From TMP-24 sp046348855 (GTDB lineage Bacteria > Pseudomonadota > Alphaproteobacteria > Rhodobacterales > Rhodobacteraceae): a stretch of DNA of 64,000 bases. Where the stretch lies: the NCBI GenBank assembly GCA_046348855.1, contig JAXMDK010000007.1, positions 62,001 to 126,000 on the forward strand. Direction: 5' to 3'. Shown piece after piece: positions 25,084 through 33,412 of the stretch (positions are counted from its first letter, which is position 1; each line of letters starts with the position of its first letter). The notes under the pieces are model-generated. The model searched no databases and was not told the DNA's origin. It saw nothing but the letters and a program-made list of their open reading frames with translations. The position numbers and the translations under genes were made by a program.

Positions 25084-26001
25084 TCATTTCGCCCGCGGCG
25101 CCCGCTTCGTCAGCCCGAGTTTCGCCCGCACCTCGGCCGGGGTGATGACCCGCGCGCCCAGGTTTTCGATGATCGTCACCGCGCGCTCGACCAGTTGGGC
25201 GTTGGTCGCCAGCTGGCCCTTGCCAAGCCAGAGGTTGTCCTCGAGCCCGACGCGGACGTTGCCGCCGGCCAGCACCGCCGCCGCGACATAGGGCATCTGG
25301 TCGCGGCCCAGCGAGAAGGCCGACCAGTTCCAGTCGGCGGGCACGTTGTTGACCATGGCCATGAAGGTGTTCAGGTCGTTCGGTGCGCCCCACGGCACGC
25401 CCATGCACAGCTGGACCATCGCCGGCGACTTCAGGATGCCTTCGGTGACAAGCTGCTTGGCGAACCACAGGTGGCCGGTGTCGAAGGCCTCGATTTCCGG
25501 CAGGACGCCGACGTCGGTCATCATCTTGCCCATCGCCCGCAGCATGCCGGGGGTGTTGGTCATCACATAGTCGGCTTCGGCGAAGTTCATGGTGCCGCAG
25601 TCGAGCGTGCAGATTTCCGGCAGGCAGTCGACGACATGCTCCATCCGGTTGGTGGCGCCGCCCATGTCGGTGCCCTTTGGGTTCAGCGGCAGCGGGTTTT
25701 CGACGTCGCCGAACACCATGTCGCCGCCCATGCCGGCGGTCAGGTTCAGGACCACGTCGACCGAGGCGTCGCGGATGCGCTCGGTCACTTCGCGGTAGAG
25801 CTTCGGATCGCGCGAGGGCTTGCCGCTTTCGGGATCGCGGACATGGCAATGGACGATGGCGGCCCCGGCCTTGGCGGCGTCGATGGCCGATTTGGCGATC
25901 TGTTCCGGCGAGCGCGGCACATGCGGGCTGCGGTCCTGGGTGCCGCCCGATCCGGTCACGGCGCAGGTGATGAAGACCTCTTTGGACATGGAAAGCGGCA
26001 T
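25084..26001 (-). CDS. 3-dehydrocarnitine cleavage enzyme (BKACE family)
   Basis: The 305-residue protein belongs to the beta-keto acid cleavage (DUF849) family: VFITCAVTGSGGTQDRSP, the zinc ligands in IVHCHVRDP, and LNLTAGMGGD. It reacts 3-dehydrocarnitine with acetyl-CoA to give betainyl-CoA and acetoacetate. Context with carnitine dehydrogenase/thioesterase makes this substrate assignment strong. The ATG at 26001 has an ideal GGAGGA site; the much longer open frame upstream is antisense to cdhR. Confidence 0.92.
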   Translation of the reverse strand: MPLSMSKEVFITCAVTGSGGTQDRSPHVPRSPEQIAKSAIDAAKAGAAIVHCHVRDPESGKPSRDPKLYREVTERIRDASVDVVLNLTAGMGGDMVFGDVENPLPLNPKGTDMGGATNRMEHVVDCLPEICTLDCGTMNFAEADYVMTNTPGMLRAMGKMMTDVGVLPEIEAFDTGHLWFAKQLVTEGILKSPAMVQLCMGVPWGAPNDLNTFMAMVNNVPADWNWSAFSLGRDQMPYVAAAVLAGGNVRVGLEDNLWLGKGQLATNAQLVERAVTIIENLGARVITPAEVRAKLGLTKRAPRAK

Positions 26002-26037
26002 GGGTTCCTCCTGATTCGAGGAAGGTTTAGCACAGTT

Positions 26038-26067
26038 GATTTTCGACGCTTCACGATTTACGAAATC
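26038..26067. promoter_or_regulatory. Inverted repeat between the cleavage enzyme gene and cdhR
   Basis: GATTTTCG and CGAAATC face each other across 15 bases in the 69-base divergent gap. It is a candidate CdhR binding site; the arms are imperfect by one base. Confidence 0.3.
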
Positions 26068-26070
26068 CGT

Positions 26071-27075
26071 ATGGAGCAAAGTGCAATGTCGACAAGGGCG
26101 GGCGGCGGGCAGCGGCAGGCGTTGCAGGTCGCGGTGCTGGTCCTGGAACATGCCTCGCTTCTGTCGCTGGCCTCGACGCTCGATCCGTTGCGCTGCGCCA
26201 ACCGGCACCTGGGCTACGAGGCCTTTCGCTGGACGATCATCTCGCCCGGCCGCACCGAGGTGCCGCTGACCTGCGGCTTCACCATTCCGGCGGTCAGCGA
26301 CGTTGCCGCCGCCGAGGGCGCGGACCTGCTCTTGGTCATCGCCGGGTTCCGCATCACCGAGGTGGCCACCCGCCCGATCATCCAGACCATCCAGCGTATC
26401 GCCGGCGGCATCGGCACCATCGGCGCGGTCGACGCCGGGACCTGGGTGATCGCCAAGGCGGGGCTGCTGGACGGCCACAAGGCGACGACGCACTGGGAGG
26501 ATCTGGAGGATTTCGCCGCCAGCTTTCCCGACGTGACCGTGGTGCCGGATCGGTTCGTCATCAGCGGCAACCGGATCACCGCCGGCGGGGCGGCGCCGGC
26601 CTTCGACATGATGACCAGCCTGATCCGGGCGCGCCACGGGGCGCAGGTGGCGCTGGAGGTGGCGGCCAGCTTCATCACCACCACGCTGGCGTCGACCGAA
26701 CCGCAGATCCAGATCAGGAAGGGCGACCCGGCCGTCGATGCGCGGGTGGCGCGGGCGGCGAGCCTGATGGAGCGGCATATCGACAATCCGGTGACGATGG
26801 CGGTCGTCGCCCGGTCGGTCGGGCTGACGGCGCGGCGGCTGGAGGCCTTGTTCCGCGCCGCCTACGGGGTGACGCCCGGCGCGTTCTTCCTGGAAATGCG
26901 GCTTCAGGCGGCCAAGCGGCTGATCGTCGACACCCGCCATCCGCTGGCCTTCATCGCGCTGCGCGCGGGGTTTTCGTCGGCCGCAAGCTTCTCGCGCGCG
27001 TTCGGACTTCGCTTTGCCGAAAGCCCGTCGGCATTCCGCCGCAAGCATGCGGGGCATTCGGGGTATGTGCGGTAA
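26071..27075 (+). CDS. cdhR: CdhR-like AraC-family activator of carnitine catabolism
   Basis: The 334-residue protein has an N-terminal DJ-1/PfpI-like (GATase1) domain (ALQVAVLVLEHASLLSLAS, GAVDAGTWVIAKAGLLDG) and a C-terminal AraC helix-turn-helix pair (NPVTMAVVARSVGLTARRLE and FIALRAGFSSAASFSRAF). This is the architecture of CdhR/GbdR. It diverges from the carnitine operon, which it presumably activates. A second in-frame ATG at 26086 is equally plausible. Confidence 0.88.
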   Translation: MEQSAMSTRAGGGQRQALQVAVLVLEHASLLSLASTLDPLRCANRHLGYEAFRWTIISPGRTEVPLTCGFTIPAVSDVAAAEGADLLLVIAGFRITEVATRPIIQTIQRIAGGIGTIGAVDAGTWVIAKAGLLDGHKATTHWEDLEDFAASFPDVTVVPDRFVISGNRITAGGAAPAFDMMTSLIRARHGAQVALEVAASFITTTLASTEPQIQIRKGDPAVDARVARAASLMERHIDNPVTMAVVARSVGLTARRLEALFRAAYGVTPGAFFLEMRLQAAKRLIVDTRHPLAFIALRAGFSSAASFSRAFGLRFAESPSAFRRKHAGHSGYVR

Positions 27076-27142
27076 GCTGATGGAAAGGCTTTGGTAAGGC
27101 CGGCGTGGTTAACCTGAGGGGGTAACCACGAAAGGACCGGAC

Positions 27143-27397
27143 ATGCGCATCCTGACGGCCCGCGCCCGCGATATCGTTCTGCACCGTGCCGCGCGGCGGA
27201 TCGAGGCGACGGTGATCCTGATGATCGCGGCGGGGGGAGAGGAGCGCGAGGTGCGGGTGCGCACCGCCGCGCCGATCCGGGCGCCGGGCGGCGCGCCCTT
27301 GAAGGACCGGCTGATCGCCTCGGCCAAGCTGATCCTGGCGATGCGGTCGGAAGGCGCGCTTCTGGCCGAGGCGGAACTGGTGCGCCCGGCCGCCTGA
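27143..27397 (+). CDS. Small conserved-looking hypothetical protein
   Basis: The 84-residue ORF (MRILTARARDIVLHRAARR) has an AAAGGA ribosome-binding site and host-like codon use. It has no transmembrane helix or known motif. It precedes pyrF by 72 bases. Confidence 0.55.
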   Translation: MRILTARARDIVLHRAARRIEATVILMIAAGGEEREVRVRTAAPIRAPGGAPLKDRLIASAKLILAMRSEGALLAEAELVRPAA

Positions 27398-27469
27398 GGG
27401 CGTGGCCGCCCTTGACAGGGGCAGGCCCGCGCCGCACAAGCGCGCGACCCCGGAACATGGAGCCTGCCG

Positions 27470-28165
27470 ATGACCGCCGATGACCGCCTGATCATTGCGC
27501 TGGACGTGCCCGACGCCCTGTCGGGATTGAAGCTGGCGCACGACCTGGGCGATGCGGTCAGCTTCTACAAGATCGGGCTGGGCATGCTGACCGGCGGCGG
27601 GCTGGCCTTGGCCAACGAGCTGAAGGCCGAACATGGCAAGCGCATCTTCCTCGACATGAAGCTGTTCGACATCGGCGCCACGATCGAGGCCGCCGTGCGC
27701 GGCCTTGCGCGCTATGACCTGGATTTCCTGACCGTGCATGGCGATCCGCATGTCGTCCGGGCGGCGAAGGAAGGTGCCGCGGGGCGCGGGCTGAAAATCC
27801 TGGCGGTGACGGTCCTGACCTCGCTGGACCGCGCCGACCTTGACGCCGGGATGATCCGGCCCGGCGATCTGGCCGAGATCGTGCGCGAACGGGCGGCGCG
27901 GGCCTTTGCCGCCGGCGCCGACGGGGTGATCGCCAGCCCGCAGGAAGCCCGCGCCATCCGCGCCCTGCCCGAGGCGGCGGGGCGGCTGATCGTGACGCCG
28001 GGGGTGCGGCCGGCGGGCAGCGCGCTGGGCGACCAGAAACGGGTGGCGACCCCGGCGCAAGCCATCGCCGACGGGGCCGACCATATCGTCGTCGGCCGCC
28101 CGGTCTGGGCGGCGCCCGATCCGCGCGCCGCCGCGGCCGCGATCCTGGCCGAACTGCGCGGCTGA
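27470..28165 (+). CDS. pyrF: Orotidine 5'-phosphate decarboxylase
   Basis: The 231-residue enzyme makes UMP in pyrimidine synthesis. The signature IFLDMKLFDIGATI (catalytic D-x-K-x-x-D), the N-terminal IIALDVPD and the late IVVGRP phosphate-binding segment are all present, and length is normal. Confidence 0.96.
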   Translation: MTADDRLIIALDVPDALSGLKLAHDLGDAVSFYKIGLGMLTGGGLALANELKAEHGKRIFLDMKLFDIGATIEAAVRGLARYDLDFLTVHGDPHVVRAAKEGAAGRGLKILAVTVLTSLDRADLDAGMIRPGDLAEIVRERAARAFAAGADGVIASPQEARAIRALPEAAGRLIVTPGVRPAGSALGDQKRVATPAQAIADGADHIVVGRPVWAAPDPRAAAAAILAELRG

Positions 28166-28184
28166 CCGCCGCCGGCCGTGGGCG

Positions 28185-28811
28185 TCAGTAGCCGATGGTC
28201 ATGATCGAGCGGCGGTTCTTCGGCGTTTCCAGCTCGTCGACGAAGGCCGCTGCATAATCCTCGGCGCTGATCGAACTGGTGCCGTCGGCGGCCGAGATCA
28301 GCACATCCTGGCCCAGCCGGAAGCGGCCGGTCCGGGTGCCCGGTGCGATGGTGCCGGCGGGGGCGAAGAAGGTCCAGTCGAGGTCGGATGCCTTCAGCGC
28401 TTGGTAGACCTGCTTGAAGCCGCGCGCTTCGGCCTGATAGGGTTCGGGAACATGCGGCAGAAGGGGGCTGCCGTCGGGCAGGTTCAGCGACCCCGCGCCG
28501 CCGACCATCGCCAGCCGCTTGCCGGATGCCTGTGCCGCGCCCATGACCGCCGCACCGATGGCGTCGGCTTCCGCCACCGGGTCGCCGCCGTTGCGCGGCG
28601 AGACCGCCGAGACGATCACATCGGCCGCCGCCGCGTGGCGGGCCAGCGTGGCGGCATCCGACAGATCGGCCTTCACGGCGGTGACGCCCTTGCCGGCGGC
28701 GATCTTTTCAGGATGGCGCGCCCCGGCCACAACCTCGTGCCCGCGCGACACGGCTTCGGCCAGAATCCGGCTGCCGATCATGCCGCTGGCGCCCAGAAGG
28801 AAGATCTTCAT
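28185..28811 (-). CDS. NAD(P)-binding Rossmann-fold protein (NmrA/YwnB-like)
   Basis: The 208-residue atypical short-chain dehydrogenase starts MKIFLLGASGMIGSRI and has VKADLSDAATLARH and GGAGSL. Such proteins bind NADP(H); some are quinone or flavin reductases and others redox sensors. The start at 28811 has GGAG seven bases upstream; ATGs at 28817 and 28823 are in frame. It diverges from an HxlR regulator that probably controls it. Confidence 0.8.
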   Translation of the reverse strand: MKIFLLGASGMIGSRILAEAVSRGHEVVAGARHPEKIAAGKGVTAVKADLSDAATLARHAAAADVIVSAVSPRNGGDPVAEADAIGAAVMGAAQASGKRLAMVGGAGSLNLPDGSPLLPHVPEPYQAEARGFKQVYQALKASDLDWTFFAPAGTIAPGTRTGRFRLGQDVLISAADGTSSISAEDYAAAFVDELETPKNRRSIMTIGY

Positions 28812-28825
28812 TTGCATCTCCATGC

Positions 28826-28854
28826 GTATCAAGTTACGAACAGTAACCAGATAC
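28826..28854. promoter_or_regulatory. Nested palindrome, probable HxlR operator
   Basis: GTATC-aa-GTTAC-gaaca-GTAAC-ca-GATAC is a two-tier perfect inverted repeat (inner and outer arms of five bases). It lies in the divergent region right upstream of the oxidoreductase start. HxlR proteins are dimeric and bind such repeats. A further GTTAC lies at 28898-28902 near the regulator start. Confidence 0.65.
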
Positions 28855-28917
28855 GTGAAGGCTTGGGGCGGCGGAATAGGCACTCGGCCGTCTGATAGTT
28901 ACACCGGAGGAACCATC

Positions 28918-29286
28918 ATGGCCCCGCGCGGCACCATAAACCATGACTGCCCGATCCGCGACGTGCTGGACCGCGTCGGCGATGCCTGGTCGGTTCTGGT
29001 GCTGCACGAGCTGGCCAAGGGCCCGTGCCGGTTCAATGCGCTGATGCGGGTGGTCACGGGGATTTCGCAGCGGATGCTGTCGGTGACGCTGCGCACGCTG
29101 GAACGCGACGGGATGGTGACGCGGCAGGTGCTGCCGCTGGCGCCGCCGCAGGTCGAATATGCGCTGACGCCGCTGGGCGAAAGCCTGGTGGCGGCGCTGG
29201 CGGCACTGAAGGCCTGGTCGGCGGAACATCAGCCGGCCGTGCGCGCCGCCCGCGCCGCCTATGACGGCCGGGCGATCGCGGCCTGA
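28918..29286 (+). CDS. HxlR-family transcriptional regulator
   Basis: The 122-residue winged-helix protein has CPIRDVLDRVGDAWSVLVL (the conserved cysteine and GxxW motif), GISQRMLSVTLRTLERDG (recognition helix) and EYALTPLGESL. HxlR regulators sense electrophiles or redox change through the N-terminal cysteine. The ATG at 28918 has GGAGGA upstream. It is divergent from the Rossmann oxidoreductase. Confidence 0.92.
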   Translation: MAPRGTINHDCPIRDVLDRVGDAWSVLVLHELAKGPCRFNALMRVVTGISQRMLSVTLRTLERDGMVTRQVLPLAPPQVEYALTPLGESLVAALAALKAWSAEHQPAVRAARAAYDGRAIAA

Positions 29287-29301
29287 CCGGGGCGGTCGAT
29301 C

Positions 29302-29580
29302 TCAGTTTTCGTTGATGTCGTGGTGAATGATCTTCTTTTCATCCTGCGGCAGGCCGAACAGCCGGGTCAGCGCCCACCAGCTGGCCAAGGACGCTAGTGC
29401 AAAGACGAAGATCATCGGCCCGACCGAGCCGCCGACCAGCCCTAGGGCGGTCAGCGCGCCGGTCAGGACCGCGCCGCAGGCAAAGCCCAGAAGCACATAG
29501 CCGGACACCAGAACCTCGAGGATCGCCAGAACCAGACCGGCGGCGATCCAGACCCACCATTCCTGCCAGAGATGCATCAC
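29302..29580 (-). CDS. NfeD-like membrane protein (short form)
   Basis: The 92-residue protein has two or three hydrophobic helices (VWIAAGLVLAILEVLVSGYVLL, GPMIFVFALASLASWWAL). It overlaps the SPFH gene by four bases (ATGA), the standard pairing of NfeD/YbbJ with a stomatin-like protein. It lacks the C-terminal OB domain of full-length NfeD. Confidence 0.82.
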   Translation of the reverse strand: MMHLWQEWWVWIAAGLVLAILEVLVSGYVLLGFACGAVLTGALTALGLVGGSVGPMIFVFALASLASWWALTRLFGLPQDEKKIIHHDINEN

Positions 29581-30461
29581 GCGCGCCCTTTCAGCAGCTT
29601 GAAGGCGTCGCCAAAGGCGTCGAGTGCCTGGGCCGGCACGATCACCGTCTGCTTGCCGGCGCCCTGGCCGACGATGGTCAGGGCCTCGACCTGTTTCAGC
29701 GCGACCTGATATTGCGCGGCCTCGATGCCGTTTTCCTTGATCGCGACCGCGATGATCGAGGTCGCGTAGGCTTCGGCGTCCGCAGAAATGCGGCGGGCCT
29801 TGGCCTTCTGCTCGGCGGCGTAAAGCTCGGCGTCGGCGTTCAGTTCAACCGCGCGCTTCTTGCCCTCGGCCTCGGCCACCTGGGCGCGGCGGGCGCGTTC
29901 GGCATTCAGCTGTTGCAGCATGGCATGGCGGGTCGCCTCGTCCAGACCGACATCGAGGATCTCGGTCCGCGTCACCTCGATCCCCCAGTCGTCGACCATC
30001 GCGCGGACATGTTCGCGGATGTTGGTGATGAGTTCGTTGCGGTTGGACTGGACCTGATCCAGTTCCATCTTGCCGATCTCGCTGCGCACGATGCCGGCGA
30101 CGGTGGTGGCGATGGCGCCGTCGACGTCACGGATGCGGTAGACGGTCTTTTCGGGGGCGGTGATCCGGTAAAAGACGCTGGTTTCGACCTTGACCAGCAC
30201 GTTGTCGGTGGTGAAGGCGTCCTGGTGCGCGGTCGGCAGCTGGCGTTCCAGAACCGAGACCCGGTGGGCGACGCGGTCGAGGAAGGGGACGATGAAGTTG
30301 ATCCCGGGTCCCAGGACCGAACGCAGCCGGCCAAAGCGTTCGACCACATGCTTTTCCGATTGCGGAACGATGCGGATGCCCAGCCAGACACACAGAAGTA
30401 TGAAGGCGGCGATTGCCAGAAAGACCGTGTTTCCGCCGATCAGGTCCTGAATGTCCATCAC
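29577..30461 (-). CDS. SPFH/stomatin-like membrane protein (QmcA-like)
   Basis: The 294-residue protein has one N-terminal membrane helix (VFLAIAAFILLCVWLGI), the SPFH/band 7 domain (ERFGRLRSVLGPGINFIVPF) and a coiled-coil segment rich in A, E and R (about 180-235). Such proteins form large oligomers on the inner membrane and are linked to membrane quality control with FtsH. Confidence 0.93.
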   Translation of the reverse strand: MMDIQDLIGGNTVFLAIAAFILLCVWLGIRIVPQSEKHVVERFGRLRSVLGPGINFIVPFLDRVAHRVSVLERQLPTAHQDAFTTDNVLVKVETSVFYRITAPEKTVYRIRDVDGAIATTVAGIVRSEIGKMELDQVQSNRNELITNIREHVRAMVDDWGIEVTRTEILDVGLDEATRHAMLQQLNAERARRAQVAEAEGKKRAVELNADAELYAAEQKAKARRISADAEAYATSIIAVAIKENGIEAAQYQVALKQVEALTIVGQGAGKQTVIVPAQALDAFGDAFKLLKGRA

Positions 30462-30805
30462 GCTCTCCTTAAGGTTTCACGACTAGATGAGCGGATTTCG
30501 GTTCGCAGGCAAGCCCCGTGGGCCGGTCCCGTGCGGCCTGTGGGTCGGCGATTCCCGGCCTACGGGGTGGCGGAACCTCCGTGCGGGCCGGGGTAGCGGG
30601 CGCAACCTCTTGGCAGCGCGCTGTTTTCTGTGCGGGCAAAATTGTCGACAAAATAGTTGACACAAAAGGGAACAGCTTGGAAGATGAGGGTCGCAGGGGC
30701 CATCCCCCGCAGGAAAAGACCGCGCCGTGGCGGCCACCACGGGACGATCGCCGCCCTGGGGCCCGAGGTTCGGGCCATTCGCGGCCAAACCAACGGGGAG
30801 AGAGA
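30462..30805 (+). promoter_or_regulatory. Promoter region of the peptide-type ABC operon with GntR-type operator
   Basis: This 344-base gene-free stretch holds ATTGTCGACAAA at 30641-30652 and a degenerate second copy (ATAGTTGACACA) at 30653-30664, in exact 12-base phase. The second copy contains a -35-like TTGACA at 30657-30662. The rest is GC-rich with short hairpins (CGTGG...CCACG near 30735) and no ORF that looks real. The same palindrome occurs at three other promoters in the window. Confidence 0.6.
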
Positions 30806-32374
30806 ATGAACCTGAAGAAAATCCTGCTGACCGGGGCCGCGCTTGCCTGCCTGGCGGGCAGCGTTTCGGCCAACACCCTGCGTTGGGGCTCGGCGCGCGA
30901 CATCAACTCGCTCGATCCCTATTCCTATGGCTCGACCTTCACCATCAGCTTCCTGAACCATGTCTACGAAGGGCTGGTGCGCTATAACGCCGACCTGCAG
31001 ATCGAACCGGCGCTGGCGACCAGCTGGGAAGTGCTGCCCGGCAACATCTGGCGGTTCCACCTGCGCGAAGGGGTCAAGTTCCAGGATGGCGCCGATTTCA
31101 CCGCCGACGACGTGGTGGCCTCGCTGACGCGGGTCAGCGATCCGGCCTCGCCCTTGAAGGGCAACCTGCCGGCCTATGTGTCGTCGAAGAAGGTCGACGA
31201 TCATACCGTCGACATCGAGGTGAACGGCACCTATCCCTTGCTGCTGAACGACCTGACCAACATCCACATGTTCGACGCAGGCTGGCTGAAGGCGCACGAT
31301 GCCGAAAAGCCGACCGACGTGGCCAAGAAGATCGAAGGCTACGCGACCTTCCATGCCAACGGCACTGGCCCGTTCATGGTGGAAAGCCGGGTGCCGGACA
31401 GCAAGACGGTGCTGGTCGCCAATCCCAACTGGTGGGACAAGCGCACCGGCAACGTCGACCGCATCGAGTTCACGCCGATCGCCTCGGCGGCGACGCGGGT
31501 GGCGGCACTGCTGGGCGGCGAGATCGACTTTACCGAGGCCGCACCCCTGCAGGACCTGCCGAGGCTGGCGGCCTCGCCCAACCTGAAGGTGCTGGAAGGC
31601 AGCGAGCTGCGCACCATCATGTTCGGCTTCAACATGCGTGACAAGCTGCACAACGGCCAGCCGAACCCGTTCAAGGATCTGAAGGTCCGGCAGGCGGTGG
31701 CGATGGCCATCGACCTGAACCGCATCCATGACAAGGTGATGCGCGGCAAGGGCCGGGTTTCGGGCACCTACGTTGCCCCGAAGATCCCCGGCTATTCCGC
31801 CGACCAGGACGTGCCGGCGGTCTATGACCCGGACAAGGCGGCGCAGCTCATCAAGGAGGCCGGCGCCGAGGGCGCGCAGTTCGAGCTGGTTTGCGCCAAC
31901 GACGTCTGGGTGAACGAGGAAGAGATCTGCAACGCCGTCGTGTCGATGCTGACCCGGGTGGGCCTGAAGCCGACCCTGTCGATCGGGCCGAACGCCGTCC
32001 AGCAGATCAAGCAGTCGAGCGGCGAGGCCGACATGTTCAGCTTTGGCTGGGCGAACGAGCCGATGCTGGACGCCTATTCGATCCTTCTGCAGGTGTTCGA
32101 AAGCAAGTCGGACAAGGCCGGCGTCTTCAACTGGGGCGGCTGGTCCTATCCCGAGATCGACAAGCTGATCCAGTCGGCTTCGGTCGAGATGGACCGCGAC
32201 AAGCGGCTGAAGATGGAAAGCGACGCGCTGAAGCTGGTGAAGGACAATCTGATCATGATCCCCTTCCATCAGCAGCCGATGTCCTGGGCGGTGTCCGACA
32301 AGGTTGATTCGGTCGTCCAGCAGTCCGACAACAAGGCCCGCCACTGGCTGACCGTGATGAAGACGACGAACTGA
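30806..32374 (+). CDS. ABC transporter substrate-binding protein (SBP_bac_5)
   Basis: The 522-residue protein has a signal peptide (LLTGAALACLAGSVSA) and the family 5 solute-binding fold: LDPYSYGSTFTISFLNHVYEGL, VLPGNIWRFHLREGVKFQDG, KVRQAVAMAID. Relatives bind peptides, but also nickel, opines and other compounds, so the substrate here is open. The ATG at 30806 follows GGGGAGAGAG. First gene of a seven-gene operon reaching 39067. Confidence 0.93.
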   Translation: MNLKKILLTGAALACLAGSVSANTLRWGSARDINSLDPYSYGSTFTISFLNHVYEGLVRYNADLQIEPALATSWEVLPGNIWRFHLREGVKFQDGADFTADDVVASLTRVSDPASPLKGNLPAYVSSKKVDDHTVDIEVNGTYPLLLNDLTNIHMFDAGWLKAHDAEKPTDVAKKIEGYATFHANGTGPFMVESRVPDSKTVLVANPNWWDKRTGNVDRIEFTPIASAATRVAALLGGEIDFTEAAPLQDLPRLAASPNLKVLEGSELRTIMFGFNMRDKLHNGQPNPFKDLKVRQAVAMAIDLNRIHDKVMRGKGRVSGTYVAPKIPGYSADQDVPAVYDPDKAAQLIKEAGAEGAQFELVCANDVWVNEEEICNAVVSMLTRVGLKPTLSIGPNAVQQIKQSSGEADMFSFGWANEPMLDAYSILLQVFESKSDKAGVFNWGGWSYPEIDKLIQSASVEMDRDKRLKMESDALKLVKDNLIMIPFHQQPMSWAVSDKVDSVVQQSDNKARHWLTVMKTTN

Positions 32375-32437
32375 GGCTGACCTGAACAAGGGGCCGGGCC
32401 GTCGGGGCCCGGTCCCGTCCTTTGGGGGGAGGATGCG

Positions 32438-33409
32438 ATGATAGTCTTTCTGATAAAGCGCCTGTTCAATGCGGCCATGGTCATGCTGGTGGTGGCGCTG
32501 ATGGCCTTCATGATCTTCCGCTTCGTCGGCGATCCGATCCAGCTGATGGTCAACGAACAGACGACCCAGGCCGAAAAGGACGCGCTGCGCCAGAGCCTCG
32601 GCCTGAACGATCCGTTCCCGGTGCAGTATGCCCGCTTCGTCATCCATGCGGCCCAGGGCGATTTCGGTGTGTCCTACCGCAATCAGCAGGACGTGATGAG
32701 CCTGATCGCCGAGCGGTTCCCGGCCACCTTCGAGCTGGTGCTGGTGGCGACGATTATCTCGCTGGTGGTGGGCGTGCCTCTGGGGGTCGTCACGGCGATC
32801 CATCGCGGCCGATGGTTTTCCGAAGGGTTGCAGTTCGTATCGATCATCGGCGTGTCGCTGCCCAGTTTCGTCATCGGTATCCTCTTGATCCTGGTCTTCG
32901 CGGTGATGCTGAACATCGCGCCGTCGTTCGGGCGTGGTGATGTGGTGCAGATCGGCTGGTGGACGACCGGGTTCCTGACGCCCTCGGGCCGCGCGGCGCT
33001 GGTGCTGCCGTCGATCGCGCTGTCGTTCTACCAGATCACGCTGGTCATGCGGCTGGTCAGGGCCGAGATGCTGGAAGTGCTGCGGTCGGATTTCGTGAAG
33101 TTCGCCCGGGCGCGCGGGGTGCCGGCCTGGCGCATCCACTACCGCCATGCGCTCAGGAACTGCCTGATGCCGGTCGTCACCATGACGGCGATGAATGTCG
33201 GATCGCTGATCGCCTTCGCGCTGATCACCGAAACGGTCTTCCAGTGGCCCGGCATGGGGATGCTGTTCCTGCAGGCGGTCACCTTCGTCGACATTCCGGT
33301 GATGGCGGCCTACCTGTGTATCGTTTCCTTCATCTTCGTGGCGCTGAACACGCTGGTCGACATCACCTATGCGCTGATCGACCCGCGGCTGCGCGCGGCA
33401 AGGAGTTGA
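32438..33409 (+). CDS. ABC transporter permease (DppB type)
   Basis: The 323-residue inner-membrane protein has about six helices, starts IVFLIKRLFNAAMVMLVVAL as DppB/OppB proteins do, and carries the EAA loop (VRAEMLEVLRSDFVKFARARG) that contacts the ATPases. It forms the channel with the next gene. Confidence 0.94.
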   Translation: MIVFLIKRLFNAAMVMLVVALMAFMIFRFVGDPIQLMVNEQTTQAEKDALRQSLGLNDPFPVQYARFVIHAAQGDFGVSYRNQQDVMSLIAERFPATFELVLVATIISLVVGVPLGVVTAIHRGRWFSEGLQFVSIIGVSLPSFVIGILLILVFAVMLNIAPSFGRGDVVQIGWWTTGFLTPSGRAALVLPSIALSFYQITLVMRLVRAEMLEVLRSDFVKFARARGVPAWRIHYRHALRNCLMPVVTMTAMNVGSLIAFALITETVFQWPGMGMLFLQAVTFVDIPVMAAYLCIVSFIFVALNTLVDITYALIDPRLRAARS

Positions 33410-33412
33410 GCC

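Noticed and set aside
26002..27057. Apparent 350-residue N-terminal extension of the BKACE protein
   Set aside because: It is the antisense of cdhR; the ATG at 26001 has an ideal ribosome-binding site and the family N terminus.
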